Source: Salinimicrobium sp050750585 (lineage in GTDB: Bacteria > Bacteroidota > Bacteroidia > Flavobacteriales > Flavobacteriaceae). From it: a stretch of 64,000 nt of DNA. A program made the position numbers and the translations under genes. Location: positions 1 through 64,000 of the forward strand of contig NZ_JBOJLM010000003.1 in the NCBI RefSeq assembly GCF_050750585.1, given 5' to 3'. Shown piece after piece: positions 43,660-52,055 of the stretch (position 1 is its first letter; every line of letters begins with the position of its first letter). The notes under the pieces are model-generated. The model searched no databases. It was not told the DNA's origin and was given only the letters and a program-made list of their open reading frames with translations.

Positions 43660-44864
43660 TAATTTATACTGTCATTTTGGGTTGGCTTGCTTTGGGAAGC
43701 TGAATCTTTTTCGGTCCGCACAGCTACTCCTTCGGCTACTGTGCTTAAATTGGTGGTGATCACTTTTTCTCCGCCTTCCAGTCCTTTGCTTATATAAACG
43801 TATTGATTATCGGTTAAAAGAACTTCAACTTCTTTTATTGAGAGTTTTCCATCTTCCATAACCCATACCTTATTGTTCTCACGCAGATAATCTCTGTTAA
43901 GCCGCACTACGTTTGAAATTTCGTTTGCTTCCACCAGGGATTCCACAAAAGTGCCTATAATGAGTTCAGGTTTTCCTTTTGCGGTGGTTTGTGCAAGAGG
44001 ATCGGGAACTTCCACAAGTACTCTTGCCATTCGGGTTTGGTTATCAAGTGCGCCCACCTGGCTGTCAAGATAGCCTGTTCTGAAAGTGTTCGGTGGCCAA
44101 GCAGCTGTATTTCTTATTCGCACTGAAGAGCCTTTTTCATTATCTGAATCAGGAAATCGCAACCATCTCAAGCGGGAGACAGGCATGCTTAAGATCACCC
44201 TGTATTTTTCTGTGCCCACAAGACGACCAAGATCTTCCCCCGGCGCCACCTGGGAGCCGGTGGTGACATTCTGGGTAATAATATGTGCATCAAAAGGAGC
44301 GCGGATGGTACTGCGGGCAAGATCGAGTTTTGCCTGATCTACTGCCGCCTGCGCAGCTTTTATCCTTGCCTTTACAGCGTTGAGCTGAGGTTGGCGCAAC
44401 ACCAGAGACCGCTCCTGGGGCGTAAGGGTTTGGTTACCTACCAGCTCAAGGTCCTGTTGGGCTACTTCCTGCCTTCCCATTTCAACATCAAGTTCTGTCT
44501 GCGCCTGCAGTAACTCGCTTTGCCGTAGCTCAAGTTGATTACGATAATCTGCAGGGTCAATTTGTAGCAGCAGCTCTCCTTTTTTTACCGATCTACCCGG
44601 TACAAAGGCATGGGAACGACGCACCACCTCACCGCCCACCCGGGCACTAATAATCACATCTTCTACCGGCTCTACTGTGCCCGTGGCCACCAGCGAGGGT
44701 GAGAAATTACCAGCTTCGGCACGGGTAACGCTTACCAACATGGCCATTTCGCGGGTAGCCCCTTCTTTTTGAGCCGTGGGTTCGCTCATAAATATAAAGG
44801 CGGTCACAGCAATGGCTAAGACTACGATGCCTGCGCAAATAAGAACGATCTTCTTGGTGCTCAT
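43659..44864 (-). CDS. RND efflux periplasmic adaptor (membrane fusion protein)
   Basis: The 401-residue adaptor joins the pump to the outer-membrane channel. A membrane anchor (about 6-26) is followed by the barrel-sandwich hybrid (GTVEPVEDVIISARVGGEVVRRSHAFVPGRSVKKGELLLQID), a coiled-coil hairpin (about 95-175), and the second lipoyl half (SQVAPGEDLGRLVG). It lies 9 bases after the TolC-like gene. No Cys lipobox, so it is held by the N-terminal helix. Confidence 0.94.
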   Translation of the reverse strand: MSTKKIVLICAGIVVLAIAVTAFIFMSEPTAQKEGATREMAMLVSVTRAEAGNFSPSLVATGTVEPVEDVIISARVGGEVVRRSHAFVPGRSVKKGELLLQIDPADYRNQLELRQSELLQAQTELDVEMGRQEVAQQDLELVGNQTLTPQERSLVLRQPQLNAVKARIKAAQAAVDQAKLDLARSTIRAPFDAHIITQNVTTGSQVAPGEDLGRLVGTEKYRVILSMPVSRLRWLRFPDSDNEKGSSVRIRNTAAWPPNTFRTGYLDSQVGALDNQTRMARVLVEVPDPLAQTTAKGKPELIIGTFVESLVEANEISNVVRLNRDYLRENNKVWVMEDGKLSIKEVEVLLTDNQYVYISKGLEGGEKVITTNLSTVAEGVAVRTEKDSASQSKPTQNDSIN

Positions 44865-44873
44865 AAAATTTAT

Positions 44874-46298
44874 TTAAAGGTCGGTTTCTTGTGGATTTTC
44901 AAAGGCTCCTGCCAAAGCCCTGTAAAGCCCTATACGTATTTCGAGTAGCTCCTGCTCTCCTTCAAGCATTTCTCTTTCTAATTGCTGTTGTTCATCAAGT
45001 GCCAGTAGTACATCAAGATACGGACTTAATCCATTCAAAAACTCTATTCTTAGCTGCCCCGAAGTTTTGGTAGACAGTTCAAGCCTTCGCTCGAGTACCT
45101 CCAGTCTTTCTCTTTGTTTCTTTTCCCGGAGCAGTGCATTTTCTACTTCTTCAAAAGCGATAAGAACAGCCTGCCCATATTCATAGAGTAGCTGATTTTT
45201 AACCGCTTCTGCACGGTCTACTTCGGCCGATAATCTTCCGCCATAGATAAGTGGAGCAAGGAGGTTTCCTGCCAGGCTGTAGGTCCAGTTCTCAAAAAGG
45301 TTGCCTACATCCTCAGCACGAAAACTGCCGCTGGCATCAAGAGAGATCACCGGAAATTTGCTTCTTACGGCAAAAGCCATCTCCCTGTCGGCAGCCAGAA
45401 CAAGGTTGTAAGCCTGCTGTAGATCGGGCCGGCGACGGATGAGTTCCAGGGGTAGGCCAGTCTGTGGAAGTGGTGGCAGGGCGGGCAGCATTCCATTTCG
45501 AAAATCTGAAGCGTTCTGCGGAGGGCGACCCAGCAAAACCAAGAGGCGATTCTTCAGTAATTCGAGGTTAGTTTCATAAATTATCCTTTGATCGCGGGTA
45601 CTTTCCAGCAGCTGTTCCTGTCGTAAAATATCTACAGCACGTATCTGGCCGCCCGCAAACCGTGCCCGAATCAGCTTTACGATATCTTTATTAGTATTTA
45701 TTTGTTGTTCCACAAGCTCCAGTTGCCTTCGGGCAGTGAGGAGTTGGTACCAGGTATTGGCAATCTCGGCCGATATGGTCATGGCAGCAGCCCGGTAGTC
45801 GTAAAGAAAAGCTTCAGCAGTATATTTTTCAGCCTGTACCCCGGCGCGAACACGGCCCCATAGATCCAGTTCATAAGAAGCGGCAAGACCGGTTTGTAAT
45901 TGTAAATCTTCAGAAAAATTTTCACGACCCCTGTCTTTTGCGACCCCTGCAAAGGCATCTATCTGCGGAAAAAGAAAAGACTTTTCCCTTTTTACAACTG
46001 CGAGAGAAGCCTGGTATTCCTGCCAGTTTCCAGCAAGGGATAAATTCTCCTGAAGCCCCTGTTGTACAAGAGAATCAAGAACAGGATCTTCAAAACTGTG
46101 CCACCATTCATCCTGGACGGGCACTGTGCCTGAAACTGTAAATGCTTCAGGTTGAGGAATGGGGGCTTCGTGAGGCGCGATCTTGGGCGTGCATGAGGAA
46201 AGGAGTAGGAGAAATGAGGAAACAGTTACCTGAACCCAACCCGCGGACAGAGTTCGAAAACAGGCAGGGGAACTATATTTGATAAAGTTGGGCTTCAG
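44874..46298 (-). CDS. TolC/NodT-type outer-membrane efflux lipoprotein (start unresolved)
   Basis: The outer-membrane channel of the RND triad, with paired OEP domains (SLAGNWQEYQASLAVVKREKSFLFPQID, QTGLAASYELDLWGRVRAG, RRPDLQQAYNLVLAADREMAFAV). A GTG at 46124 would start after the signal, but the frame stays open upstream and encodes a clear lipobox, FLLLLSSCTPKIAPH (Cys at about 46191). No ATG, GTG or TTG lies upstream of that lipobox in frame; the frame opens with CTG at 46298 after a stop. Either CTG is used or an indel hides the true start. Confidence 0.88.
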   Translation of the reverse strand: MKPNFIKYSSPACFRTLSAGWVQVTVSSFLLLLSSCTPKIAPHEAPIPQPEAFTVSGTVPVQDEWWHSFEDPVLDSLVQQGLQENLSLAGNWQEYQASLAVVKREKSFLFPQIDAFAGVAKDRGRENFSEDLQLQTGLAASYELDLWGRVRAGVQAEKYTAEAFLYDYRAAAMTISAEIANTWYQLLTARRQLELVEQQINTNKDIVKLIRARFAGGQIRAVDILRQEQLLESTRDQRIIYETNLELLKNRLLVLLGRPPQNASDFRNGMLPALPPLPQTGLPLELIRRRPDLQQAYNLVLAADREMAFAVRSKFPVISLDASGSFRAEDVGNLFENWTYSLAGNLLAPLIYGGRLSAEVDRAEAVKNQLLYEYGQAVLIAFEEVENALLREKKQRERLEVLERRLELSTKTSGQLRIEFLNGLSPYLDVLLALDEQQQLEREMLEGEQELLEIRIGLYRALAGAFENPQETDL

Positions 46299-46605
46299 TT
46301 ATTCTTCGTATTTAGGTTAAAATTCCAATATTAATCTGTGATTTACAGCTTTAAAGAGGAAGAATTCTAAAGTTACAGCTTTTTTATTTGCATACAATAG
46401 TTTAGCGAGGTGTCAAAAATGGCATTTTTGGGAGGTGATTTTTTTACTTCTGAAATCTTCCAGGTATTAACTTTTAGATTGAGTTTTAAGGAGCGGTGTC
46501 AAATCTGTATTCCTGAATTAGAATTTGGCAGGACCTTCTAATTATCAAAAGAACAATTATCAAAAATAGTATCTTGCAGGCGTTGAACCACCTAAAACAT
46601 AGCGC
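46299..46605. other. intergenic region between the divergent TolC-like and patatin genes
   Basis: AT-rich, without a gene. It holds the palindrome at 46414-46430, a direct repeat TTACAGCTTT (about 46351 and 46374), and a twice-repeated AATTATCAAAA (about 46538 and 46555). A TAGTATCTTG box at 46567-46576 could be the patatin promoter. Confidence 0.4.
46414..46430. repeat. dispersed palindrome
   Basis: Exact CAAAAATGGCATTTTTG preceded by GGTGT, between the divergent efflux and patatin genes. Confidence 0.8.
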
Positions 46606-47439
46606 TTGAACCTATCGGAAATCTTTCCCTTCAGAAAAAAATACGAGTACAAAGTCGGGATTACCCTTAGCGGCGGTAGTGCCCGCGGTTATGCGCATGT
46701 AGGGGTGTTAAAAGCCCTTCACGAACACGGAATAGAACCTCAGATCATTTCGGGTACCAGCATGGGTGCGGTTGTGGGGGTTCTTTATGCAGCAGGATAT
46801 TCCCCCGAAAAGATCCAGACCATCCTTACTGAAGAGACTTTCTCAAAAATGACCAATTTCTCCTGGAGGCGAACCGGGCTTTATAAGTTGGAAAAAATGA
46901 AAGTGGCCCTGGAAAAATATATCACTGAAGATGATTTTTCGAGCCTAAAAAAGCCATTTTACCTGGCGCTTTCAAACCTCAATAAGGCCTGTGGGGAAAT
47001 GCGGAGTAGTGGAGCCTTGTTTGATTATATTATAGCGAGTTGCTCTGTTCCCGGTTTTTTTGCGCCCATAGTCCTGGAAGAGGGAAACTATGTGGACGGC
47101 GGACTCCTTTGCAATCTTCCTGCCTCGGCTATCAGGGAAAAATGCAGGTATTTAATAGGTTCTCACGTTAATTTTGCCGACCCAAAAAACGATTTTTCCG
47201 GTCCGCGCAGTATAATGGAGCGAGCCATCAACCTGGGAATCACCCAAAATACCAAACCTGAAATGGAAATGTGTGATGTGGTGATAGATCCGCCGGAAAT
47301 GCAAAATTATACCCTTCTCGATTTCAGTAAGATTGAAGAGATCATTAAAGTGGGATACGATCATACCGTGAAAATGATAGAGAACGGTGAGCTGCCTGTG
47401 AAGCGGCTACAAACAGCACCGCGTGGCAGTCGCAGCTAA
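46606..47439 (+). CDS. patatin-like phospholipase family protein
   Basis: The 277-residue protein has all parts of the patatin active site: the oxyanion SGGSARGYAHVG, the nucleophile in GTSMGA, and the Asp in YVDGGLLCNLP. It would hydrolyse acyl esters of lipids. There is no signal peptide, so the bacterial RssA-like cytoplasmic form is likely. The start codon is TTG; no ATG is available near it, and the family start KVGITLSGGSARG lies 14 residues in. An AGGCTG-type stem-loop follows. Confidence 0.93.
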   Translation: MNLSEIFPFRKKYEYKVGITLSGGSARGYAHVGVLKALHEHGIEPQIISGTSMGAVVGVLYAAGYSPEKIQTILTEETFSKMTNFSWRRTGLYKLEKMKVALEKYITEDDFSSLKKPFYLALSNLNKACGEMRSSGALFDYIIASCSVPGFFAPIVLEEGNYVDGGLLCNLPASAIREKCRYLIGSHVNFADPKNDFSGPRSIMERAINLGITQNTKPEMEMCDVVIDPPEMQNYTLLDFSKIEEIIKVGYDHTVKMIENGELPVKRLQTAPRGSRS

Positions 47440-47492
47440 TACTCGCTTTTTTCAGGAAGAACCAATTCATATCATATACTTTTAAACGAAGA

Positions 47493-47575
47493 AAAGCTGC
47501 CTCAAAAACCCTTTTTTCGTCACTCTCCATTTCTTATATTAGATTCTGACGTGTAAAGACTTCTGAGGCAGCTTT
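47493..47575. repeat. stem-loop between convergent genes (element C)
   Basis: AAAGCTGCCTCA (47493-47504) and TGAGGCAGCTTT (47564-47575) form 12-base arms around 59 bases. The left arm is followed by AAAACCCTTTTTTCGT, which resembles the AAAAGCCnnTTTTTCGT start of the element at 61503. Probably terminates both the patatin and SYLF genes. Confidence 0.65.
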
Positions 47576-47598
47576 ATATTTCTACTGAAAAATATTTC

Positions 47599-48144
47599 TT
47601 ACTGTACAGGATTAAATTCAAATCTTTGACCTCCAACCGAGATTCCGGCCATTGCACCTCCTTTAGGAACGGTTACTACGGCTACACCATCTTTAAAGTT
47701 GAGGTTTTCAGAAAAACCTTTGTCCAGGATCACTGCAGAAGCATTTGCTTCGAGTTTGTAACTTCCGTCCTTAAATTGTTCCAGGGCTTCGTCAGTCTCA
47801 AAAAAGAGGACTTCTACAAAAGCTTTTCCTCCCAATTGCAACCCCACATCTACCTGTTTTAGATCGGCGTAGCCTACAAGATTTCCGTTTTCATAAACTG
47901 CCCCGTTCCCCGAAGCTCCTCCAATAATATAAGCTCCTTTACCAACGTTAGGGAAAATTGCATAGCCTACAGCCTCGTCAAAATAACTGGCCATCATTGG
48001 AAATTCTCTTTCTATCATGGCTTTTTCCTGCTGGGCATCTGTAATCAGGTCATCACCGGTTTTTTTGGCCGATCCGCAGCTTGCTAAAACAAGTGCAAAC
48101 AGTACCAGAACGGTTGTATACAGATTTTTCTTAAGTACTCTCAT
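47599..48144 (-). CDS. SYLF (YSC84) domain lipoprotein
   Basis: The 181-residue lipoprotein (ALVLASCGSAKK, Cys about 23) has a SYLF domain (about 55-181): SYFDEAVGYAIFPNVGKGAYIIGGASGNGAVYENGNLVGYADLKQVDVGLQLGGKAFVEVLFF. SYLF domains bind phosphoinositides in eukaryotes; bacterial versions are envelope proteins of unknown role and often stress related. It is monocistronic. Confidence 0.9.
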   Translation of the reverse strand: MRVLKKNLYTTVLVLFALVLASCGSAKKTGDDLITDAQQEKAMIEREFPMMASYFDEAVGYAIFPNVGKGAYIIGGASGNGAVYENGNLVGYADLKQVDVGLQLGGKAFVEVLFFETDEALEQFKDGSYKLEANASAVILDKGFSENLNFKDGVAVVTVPKGGAMAGISVGGQRFEFNPVQ

Positions 48145-48308
48145 TATTTTTTAATTTTAAAAGTTAGTATTCACTAATTTAGAGCACTTTCTTCTGAAGT
48201 AATGTTAATCTGTTGTTATTTTCATTGTATATCAGGAGCTTAAATATGAAAAAAGACGAATCGTAATAAAAGTTCACGCGTTCTTCTGAAGCATATAGCC
48301 TAAACCAT

Positions 48309-49400
48309 TTATTGAAGATTAAAAACTTCCAGTGCAGGCAGGGCTTTGTTTTTAAAATCAAAGAGCGCCTGATTCTCCCAGGGAGATCCCTGTGTAGATT
48401 CTGCACCATTCCAGGCGACGAGTTCGGCACCCCAGTAAGAAAACCCGATGGCTGCGTCAGATTCTTTCAGTATTTGAACAATGGTTTCAAGAAATTCTTT
48501 TTGTCCCTGTGCCGAAGCGGGATATCCCGGTATTAAATGCTCGTTAAGGCCTACGATGTTGTTGGTCCAGTCATTATAATCGAGGGTAAAAGGATAGGCT
48601 GTTTCTGCAATGACTACCTGGCGGTTGTACTTTGAAGCCAGAGAATTTATGCTGTTCTCTAATAGATCGAGGTCTTTGCCGTGCCAGATGGGATAGTAAG
48701 AAAGACCAATAATATTATAATCGATGCCTGCAACCTGCCCAAAAAACCAATCGGCATTGTCGAGTCCGGCGAAGTGGACGATGATCTTTGAATCGGGATT
48801 GGTCTCCCGCACAGCAGTTACTCCTGCTGCTAGAAGTTCTAAAAACTGGTTTGGGTGCTTTGAAATATTTCCTTCCGGAAAAAGAAATCCGGAATTGATC
48901 TCGTTTCCTATCTGTATATATTCGGGCTTAATTTCTTCTGAAATCATGGCAGTATAATCATGCACCTGCTTTTTGAGAGCATCAAAAGAAAGATCTTTCC
49001 AGGCTTCAGGTTTTGTTTGATTTCCCGGATCGGCCCACGAATTGGAGTAATGTAAGGTGAGCCAGAGAGCGAATCCTTTATTCCGAAGGGTTTGGGAAAA
49101 CAACTTTACTTCTTCAAAACCCGAATGCCCCTGGGCGGGATCAACCCACAATCTAAGCCGTACCGTATTCACTCCAGATGCCTTTAATATGTCTAAAAAA
49201 TCCTCTTTTTGACCTGCTGCATTATAAAAAATGGTTCCGGCAGCATTGATCTCGGGAAAAGCCGAAATATCAACCGCCCTTACCGGCAACTCATCTTCTG
49301 AAACGGGAGGTGTGGGTTCCGGACTTTTAGGAGTATCATCATCTTTGCTGCAAGCGGCGATAAATACTAATAAAATGGAGAGGAAAAAGAGCTTTTTCAT
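48309..49400 (-). CDS. GH53 arabinogalactan endo-beta-1,4-galactanase
   Basis: The 363-residue lipoprotein (FLSILLVFIAACSKDD, Cys17) has a GH53 TIM barrel: AVDISAFPEINAAG, VNTVRLRLWVDPAQG, LHYSNSWADPGNQTKPEAW, the acid/base Glu in IQIGNEINSGFLFPEG, and the nucleophile Glu in VVIAETAYPF. It should cleave beta-1,4-galactan in type I arabinogalactan on the cell surface or periplasm. Unusually, no SusC/SusD pair or other glycoside hydrolase is next to it, so it is not in a polysaccharide utilization locus. Confidence 0.94.
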   Translation of the reverse strand: MKKLFFLSILLVFIAACSKDDDTPKSPEPTPPVSEDELPVRAVDISAFPEINAAGTIFYNAAGQKEDFLDILKASGVNTVRLRLWVDPAQGHSGFEEVKLFSQTLRNKGFALWLTLHYSNSWADPGNQTKPEAWKDLSFDALKKQVHDYTAMISEEIKPEYIQIGNEINSGFLFPEGNISKHPNQFLELLAAGVTAVRETNPDSKIIVHFAGLDNADWFFGQVAGIDYNIIGLSYYPIWHGKDLDLLENSINSLASKYNRQVVIAETAYPFTLDYNDWTNNIVGLNEHLIPGYPASAQGQKEFLETIVQILKESDAAIGFSYWGAELVAWNGAESTQGSPWENQALFDFKNKALPALEVFNLQ

Positions 49401-49824
49401 TAAGGGAAATTCAGAATATAAAGATAGTATTTTTTGAAGGTCTCCCTGCCCATCAGGCGTCAGAAGAATTATCCTGAAACCAAATTTTTCCGCAGAAATA
49501 AAGCTTAGGGATCACCTTTTTGAAGATTTTACTCGCTATCAAAAGCATTTTTGGTGCAAACAGGTTTCAGATTTTCGAATACTTCAGGTATTTGATTCAC
49601 TAAACATGGGATTTCAGCTTTTAAATGACTTTTGAAGATGCTTCTTTCGGAACAACTTCCGCAGAAAAAGAGGTTCTAAAAATGCCATTTTTGACAGGTA
49701 ATTTTCCGCAGAGATCTTAGAAGGTTTAAATACTGCTTAAACCGAAAGGGAAAGCTTCAAAACCTGTTGGTATTTTTTTACATCTCAGCCCGTTAATGTA
49801 AATTAGGAGGATTAAAACCGCAAA
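49401..49824. other. 424-base gene-free region with triple TTCCGCAGA and a palindrome
   Basis: TTCCGCAGA occurs at 49488, 49657 and 49704, the first two followed by AA. A half palindrome (AAAAGCATTTTTGG, 49541-49554) and a one-mismatch full copy (49677-49693) are also present. It lies between two divergent genes, so promoters are expected; no clear TAnnTTTG was found. Confidence 0.4.
49677..49693. repeat. dispersed palindrome, one mismatch
   Basis: TAAAAATGCCATTTTTG, followed by ACAGG. The first base differs from the consensus. Confidence 0.65.
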
Positions 49825-50583
49825 ATGAGAAAATTGTATTCTAAATTAATACTGGTGTTGGGCATTCTTTTGATCATCCCCCCACTACAGGCACAGGAAA
49901 CCGAAGTGATGGTAAGGGTAAGGTCTAAAGATGCAAAATTTATTGGAAGTTCGATTGGAGGAGCCAGGGTTATCATCAAAAATGCCGAAACAGGGGAGCT
50001 GCTGGCAAGTGGCATGACCAGTGGCAGCACCGGAAACACCCGACTTATCATGCAGCAGCCCCACTCCAGGAATGAACGCCTTACTGATGAAAACACTGCA
50101 GGGTTCCTTGCGAAATTGAATCTTGAAGAACCGGTTTTTGTGACCGTTGAAGCTATTGCGCCTTATAACAAGAAGCAGGCGCGGGTTACGAGCAGCACCC
50201 AGTTGTGGCTACTGCCCGGAAAAGATATTACCGGAGATGGGCTTGTGCTCGAGGTGCCGGGTTTTGTAGTAGATATACTCTCTCCTCAAACCCATGAGCG
50301 GATAAGCAGCGAAAATGTAGAAATTAAAGCAAATGTGGTGATGATGTGTGGTTGCCCCATTACTCCCGGCGGCATTTGGGATGCAGATCAATATGAGGTT
50401 ACGGCTGTATTAAGCAGTGAAGGCAAAGAAGTGAAAGAACTGCAGCTTAAGGCAGGGGAGAAGCCCAGTACTTTTTCTGCCGAAACTACACTGGAGCCTG
50501 GAATGTACGAGCTGCTGATTTATGCTTATGACAGCATGAGTGGCAATACGGGAGTAGACCAGCTGAATTTTATCGTTAAGTAG
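49825..50583 (+). CDS. secreted protein of unknown function, 252 residues
   Basis: A signal peptide (MRKLYSKLILVLGILLIIPPLQAQ) is followed by two beta-rich segments (about 27-130, then 150-252), the second resembling an Ig-like or CarboxypepD_reg-type fold. A CxC pair (MMCGCPITPGG, about 172-181) could bind a metal. I do not recognise a family. It is alone on its strand between GH53 and the small ORFs. Confidence 0.75.
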   Translation: MRKLYSKLILVLGILLIIPPLQAQETEVMVRVRSKDAKFIGSSIGGARVIIKNAETGELLASGMTSGSTGNTRLIMQQPHSRNERLTDENTAGFLAKLNLEEPVFVTVEAIAPYNKKQARVTSSTQLWLLPGKDITGDGLVLEVPGFVVDILSPQTHERISSENVEIKANVVMMCGCPITPGGIWDADQYEVTAVLSSEGKEVKELQLKAGEKPSTFSAETTLEPGMYELLIYAYDSMSGNTGVDQLNFIVK

Positions 50584-50632
50584 AAGGAATTAAGAGCCTT
50601 TATGGTGTGATGGCAGATTTTTATAACTGATT

Positions 50633-50779
50633 TTATTTACATCCGTTTTTTGAACAGGTGATTTTTTCGGTTGTATTACTCCAGTGACTGGATTGGTAAG
50701 TCGTATCTGTTCCACAACCGGTTTTTCCTCCTTTATATCCGCTATGAACTTCTGCTGAAGGTATGTGTTTAACTGCCAT
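50633..50779 (-). CDS. small Cys-containing protein, 48 residues
   Basis: Reading frame too short for standard calling: starts MAVKHIPSAEVHSGYKGGKT, then three Cys and two His (GCGTDTTYQSSHW, ITCSKNGCK). The CG-DT-x5-HW-x6-ITC-x3-GC spacing looks like a small metal-binding or disulfide protein, not a random frame. No signal peptide. It lies 58 bases after the 46-residue ORF on the same strand. Function unknown. Confidence 0.5.
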   Translation of the reverse strand: MAVKHIPSAEVHSGYKGGKTGCGTDTTYQSSHWSNTTEKITCSKNGCK

Positions 50780-50837
50780 TTTAAAGAATTTTAAAGTTTA
50801 ATACTATTGCTAAATTATAATTGATCAAGAAAATTTC

Positions 50838-50978
50838 TTAATCGTTAGGTTTGTGCTCATGTGGTTTCAAAGTGGGATGTTTAGGTCGGGTTTCTGGAGT
50901 TACACGTCTTCTCCTATCTGGAGTTCCATCAGGTTTGTTAGGTTTTGGACCGGGTTTGATCGATTTTACTACTTCCAT
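50838..50978 (-). CDS. small Pro/basic-rich protein, 46 residues
   Basis: Start MEVVKSIKPGPKPNKPDGTP, then an Arg run (DRRRRVTPETRPKHPTLKPH). Strongly charged, 10 Pro, no Cys, probably disordered. It is 94 bases from the DUF481 gene and 58 from the next small ORF, all on the minus strand. No family recognised; the steady Pro/Lys pattern across the whole frame favours a real gene. Confidence 0.4.
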   Translation of the reverse strand: MEVVKSIKPGPKPNKPDGTPDRRRRVTPETRPKHPTLKPHEHKPND

Positions 50979-51072
50979 CAATAATTTTTTTAACTTTCTT
51001 TATTCAATAATAGCTTTAATTATCTGAATATCATGTGAAAAGAGCAGGTTTTTTAATTTATTTCAGTAATTG

Positions 51073-51834
51073 TTAAAAACTAAGCCCTACCCCAATATTA
51101 AGATCTGAGGTGTATTCTTCGGTCTTCAGTGGAGTTTTACTGTCATAGTAGTAGTTGTAAAGAGTAAATACCTTTAGCCAGGAAGACAGTGGAACATCAA
51201 GCCTGAATTGTTCCAGGATTCGGTAGTCACCCAGTTCTCTGTACAGCGGCTGATAATAAACAGTATTGGCAACAGAAAATTTTTGGGATTTTGGGGTGTA
51301 CGATAAAGTGAGGTAAGTGCTGTTTCGGTGATTATAATTAGTGGTTCCGGCCTGTTCGCTAAACTCCACTTCATACATATAGCTATTACCTGCATAGCCT
51401 GTGAAACGTTCTTTATCTACCCATTTCCACCGCAGTCCTGCTCCTATAAGGTTGCGTTGTTCTACCACCAGCAACTGGTTGTACTGCCCCTGTAAAAACG
51501 ATTCCAACCTTAATATGTCATTCAACTTATAATTAAACCTGCCGTGAAGGAACCAGGCATTTTGCAGGTTTCCCTCTTCGGAATCTATGACCTTATAATT
51601 GCCCAGGAAAAAATAGATCTTCTTTAGGTCTTTTGATTTTAGCTGTGTGCTAAGCGCAGCATCGATTTGATTGACCTGTTCTCCGTCATTATTGGTGTGG
51701 TTGAAAGAAAAATCAGCGTTGAGGGTAAACCTTATTGAGTCGGTCTGCATGCGTTTGGATTCAATGTTTACCAATTGCGCAGAAAGAATTGCCGGAGTAA
51801 GGCTGAAGATAATTAGGAAAAGAGCTCTTGTCAT
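51073..51834 (-). CDS. DUF481 outer-membrane protein
   Basis: The 253-residue protein has a signal peptide (MTRALFLIIFSLTPAILSAQ) and the aromatic-rich beta-barrel pattern of DUF481 (a salt-induced outer-membrane protein family in some species). It ends GVGLSF with a terminal Phe, as outer-membrane barrels do. I start at ATG 51834; the ATG at 51855 adds residues before the signal. It may be co-transcribed with the two small ORFs downstream. Confidence 0.85.
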   Translation of the reverse strand: MTRALFLIIFSLTPAILSAQLVNIESKRMQTDSIRFTLNADFSFNHTNNDGEQVNQIDAALSTQLKSKDLKKIYFFLGNYKVIDSEEGNLQNAWFLHGRFNYKLNDILRLESFLQGQYNQLLVVEQRNLIGAGLRWKWVDKERFTGYAGNSYMYEVEFSEQAGTTNYNHRNSTYLTLSYTPKSQKFSVANTVYYQPLYRELGDYRILEQFRLDVPLSSWLKVFTLYNYYYDSKTPLKTEEYTSDLNIGVGLSF

Positions 51835-52055
51835 AGTAGACAAATGTATAAACATCTTTGGAACCTATATAGAAGAATAGGCGAAAGTGTTTTACTATGA
51901 CTTCTTAAAATACCATAATTATTTTCTATGGGTAGATTTTTGTCCAATTATCGATTTTTTCCTGTACGATCATCAATTTTTCCAATGGTTTCATGAAAGC
52001 TATAAGCTCAAATTATTGTATTTTTATATTCAGATATTAACTAAAAATTATCAAT

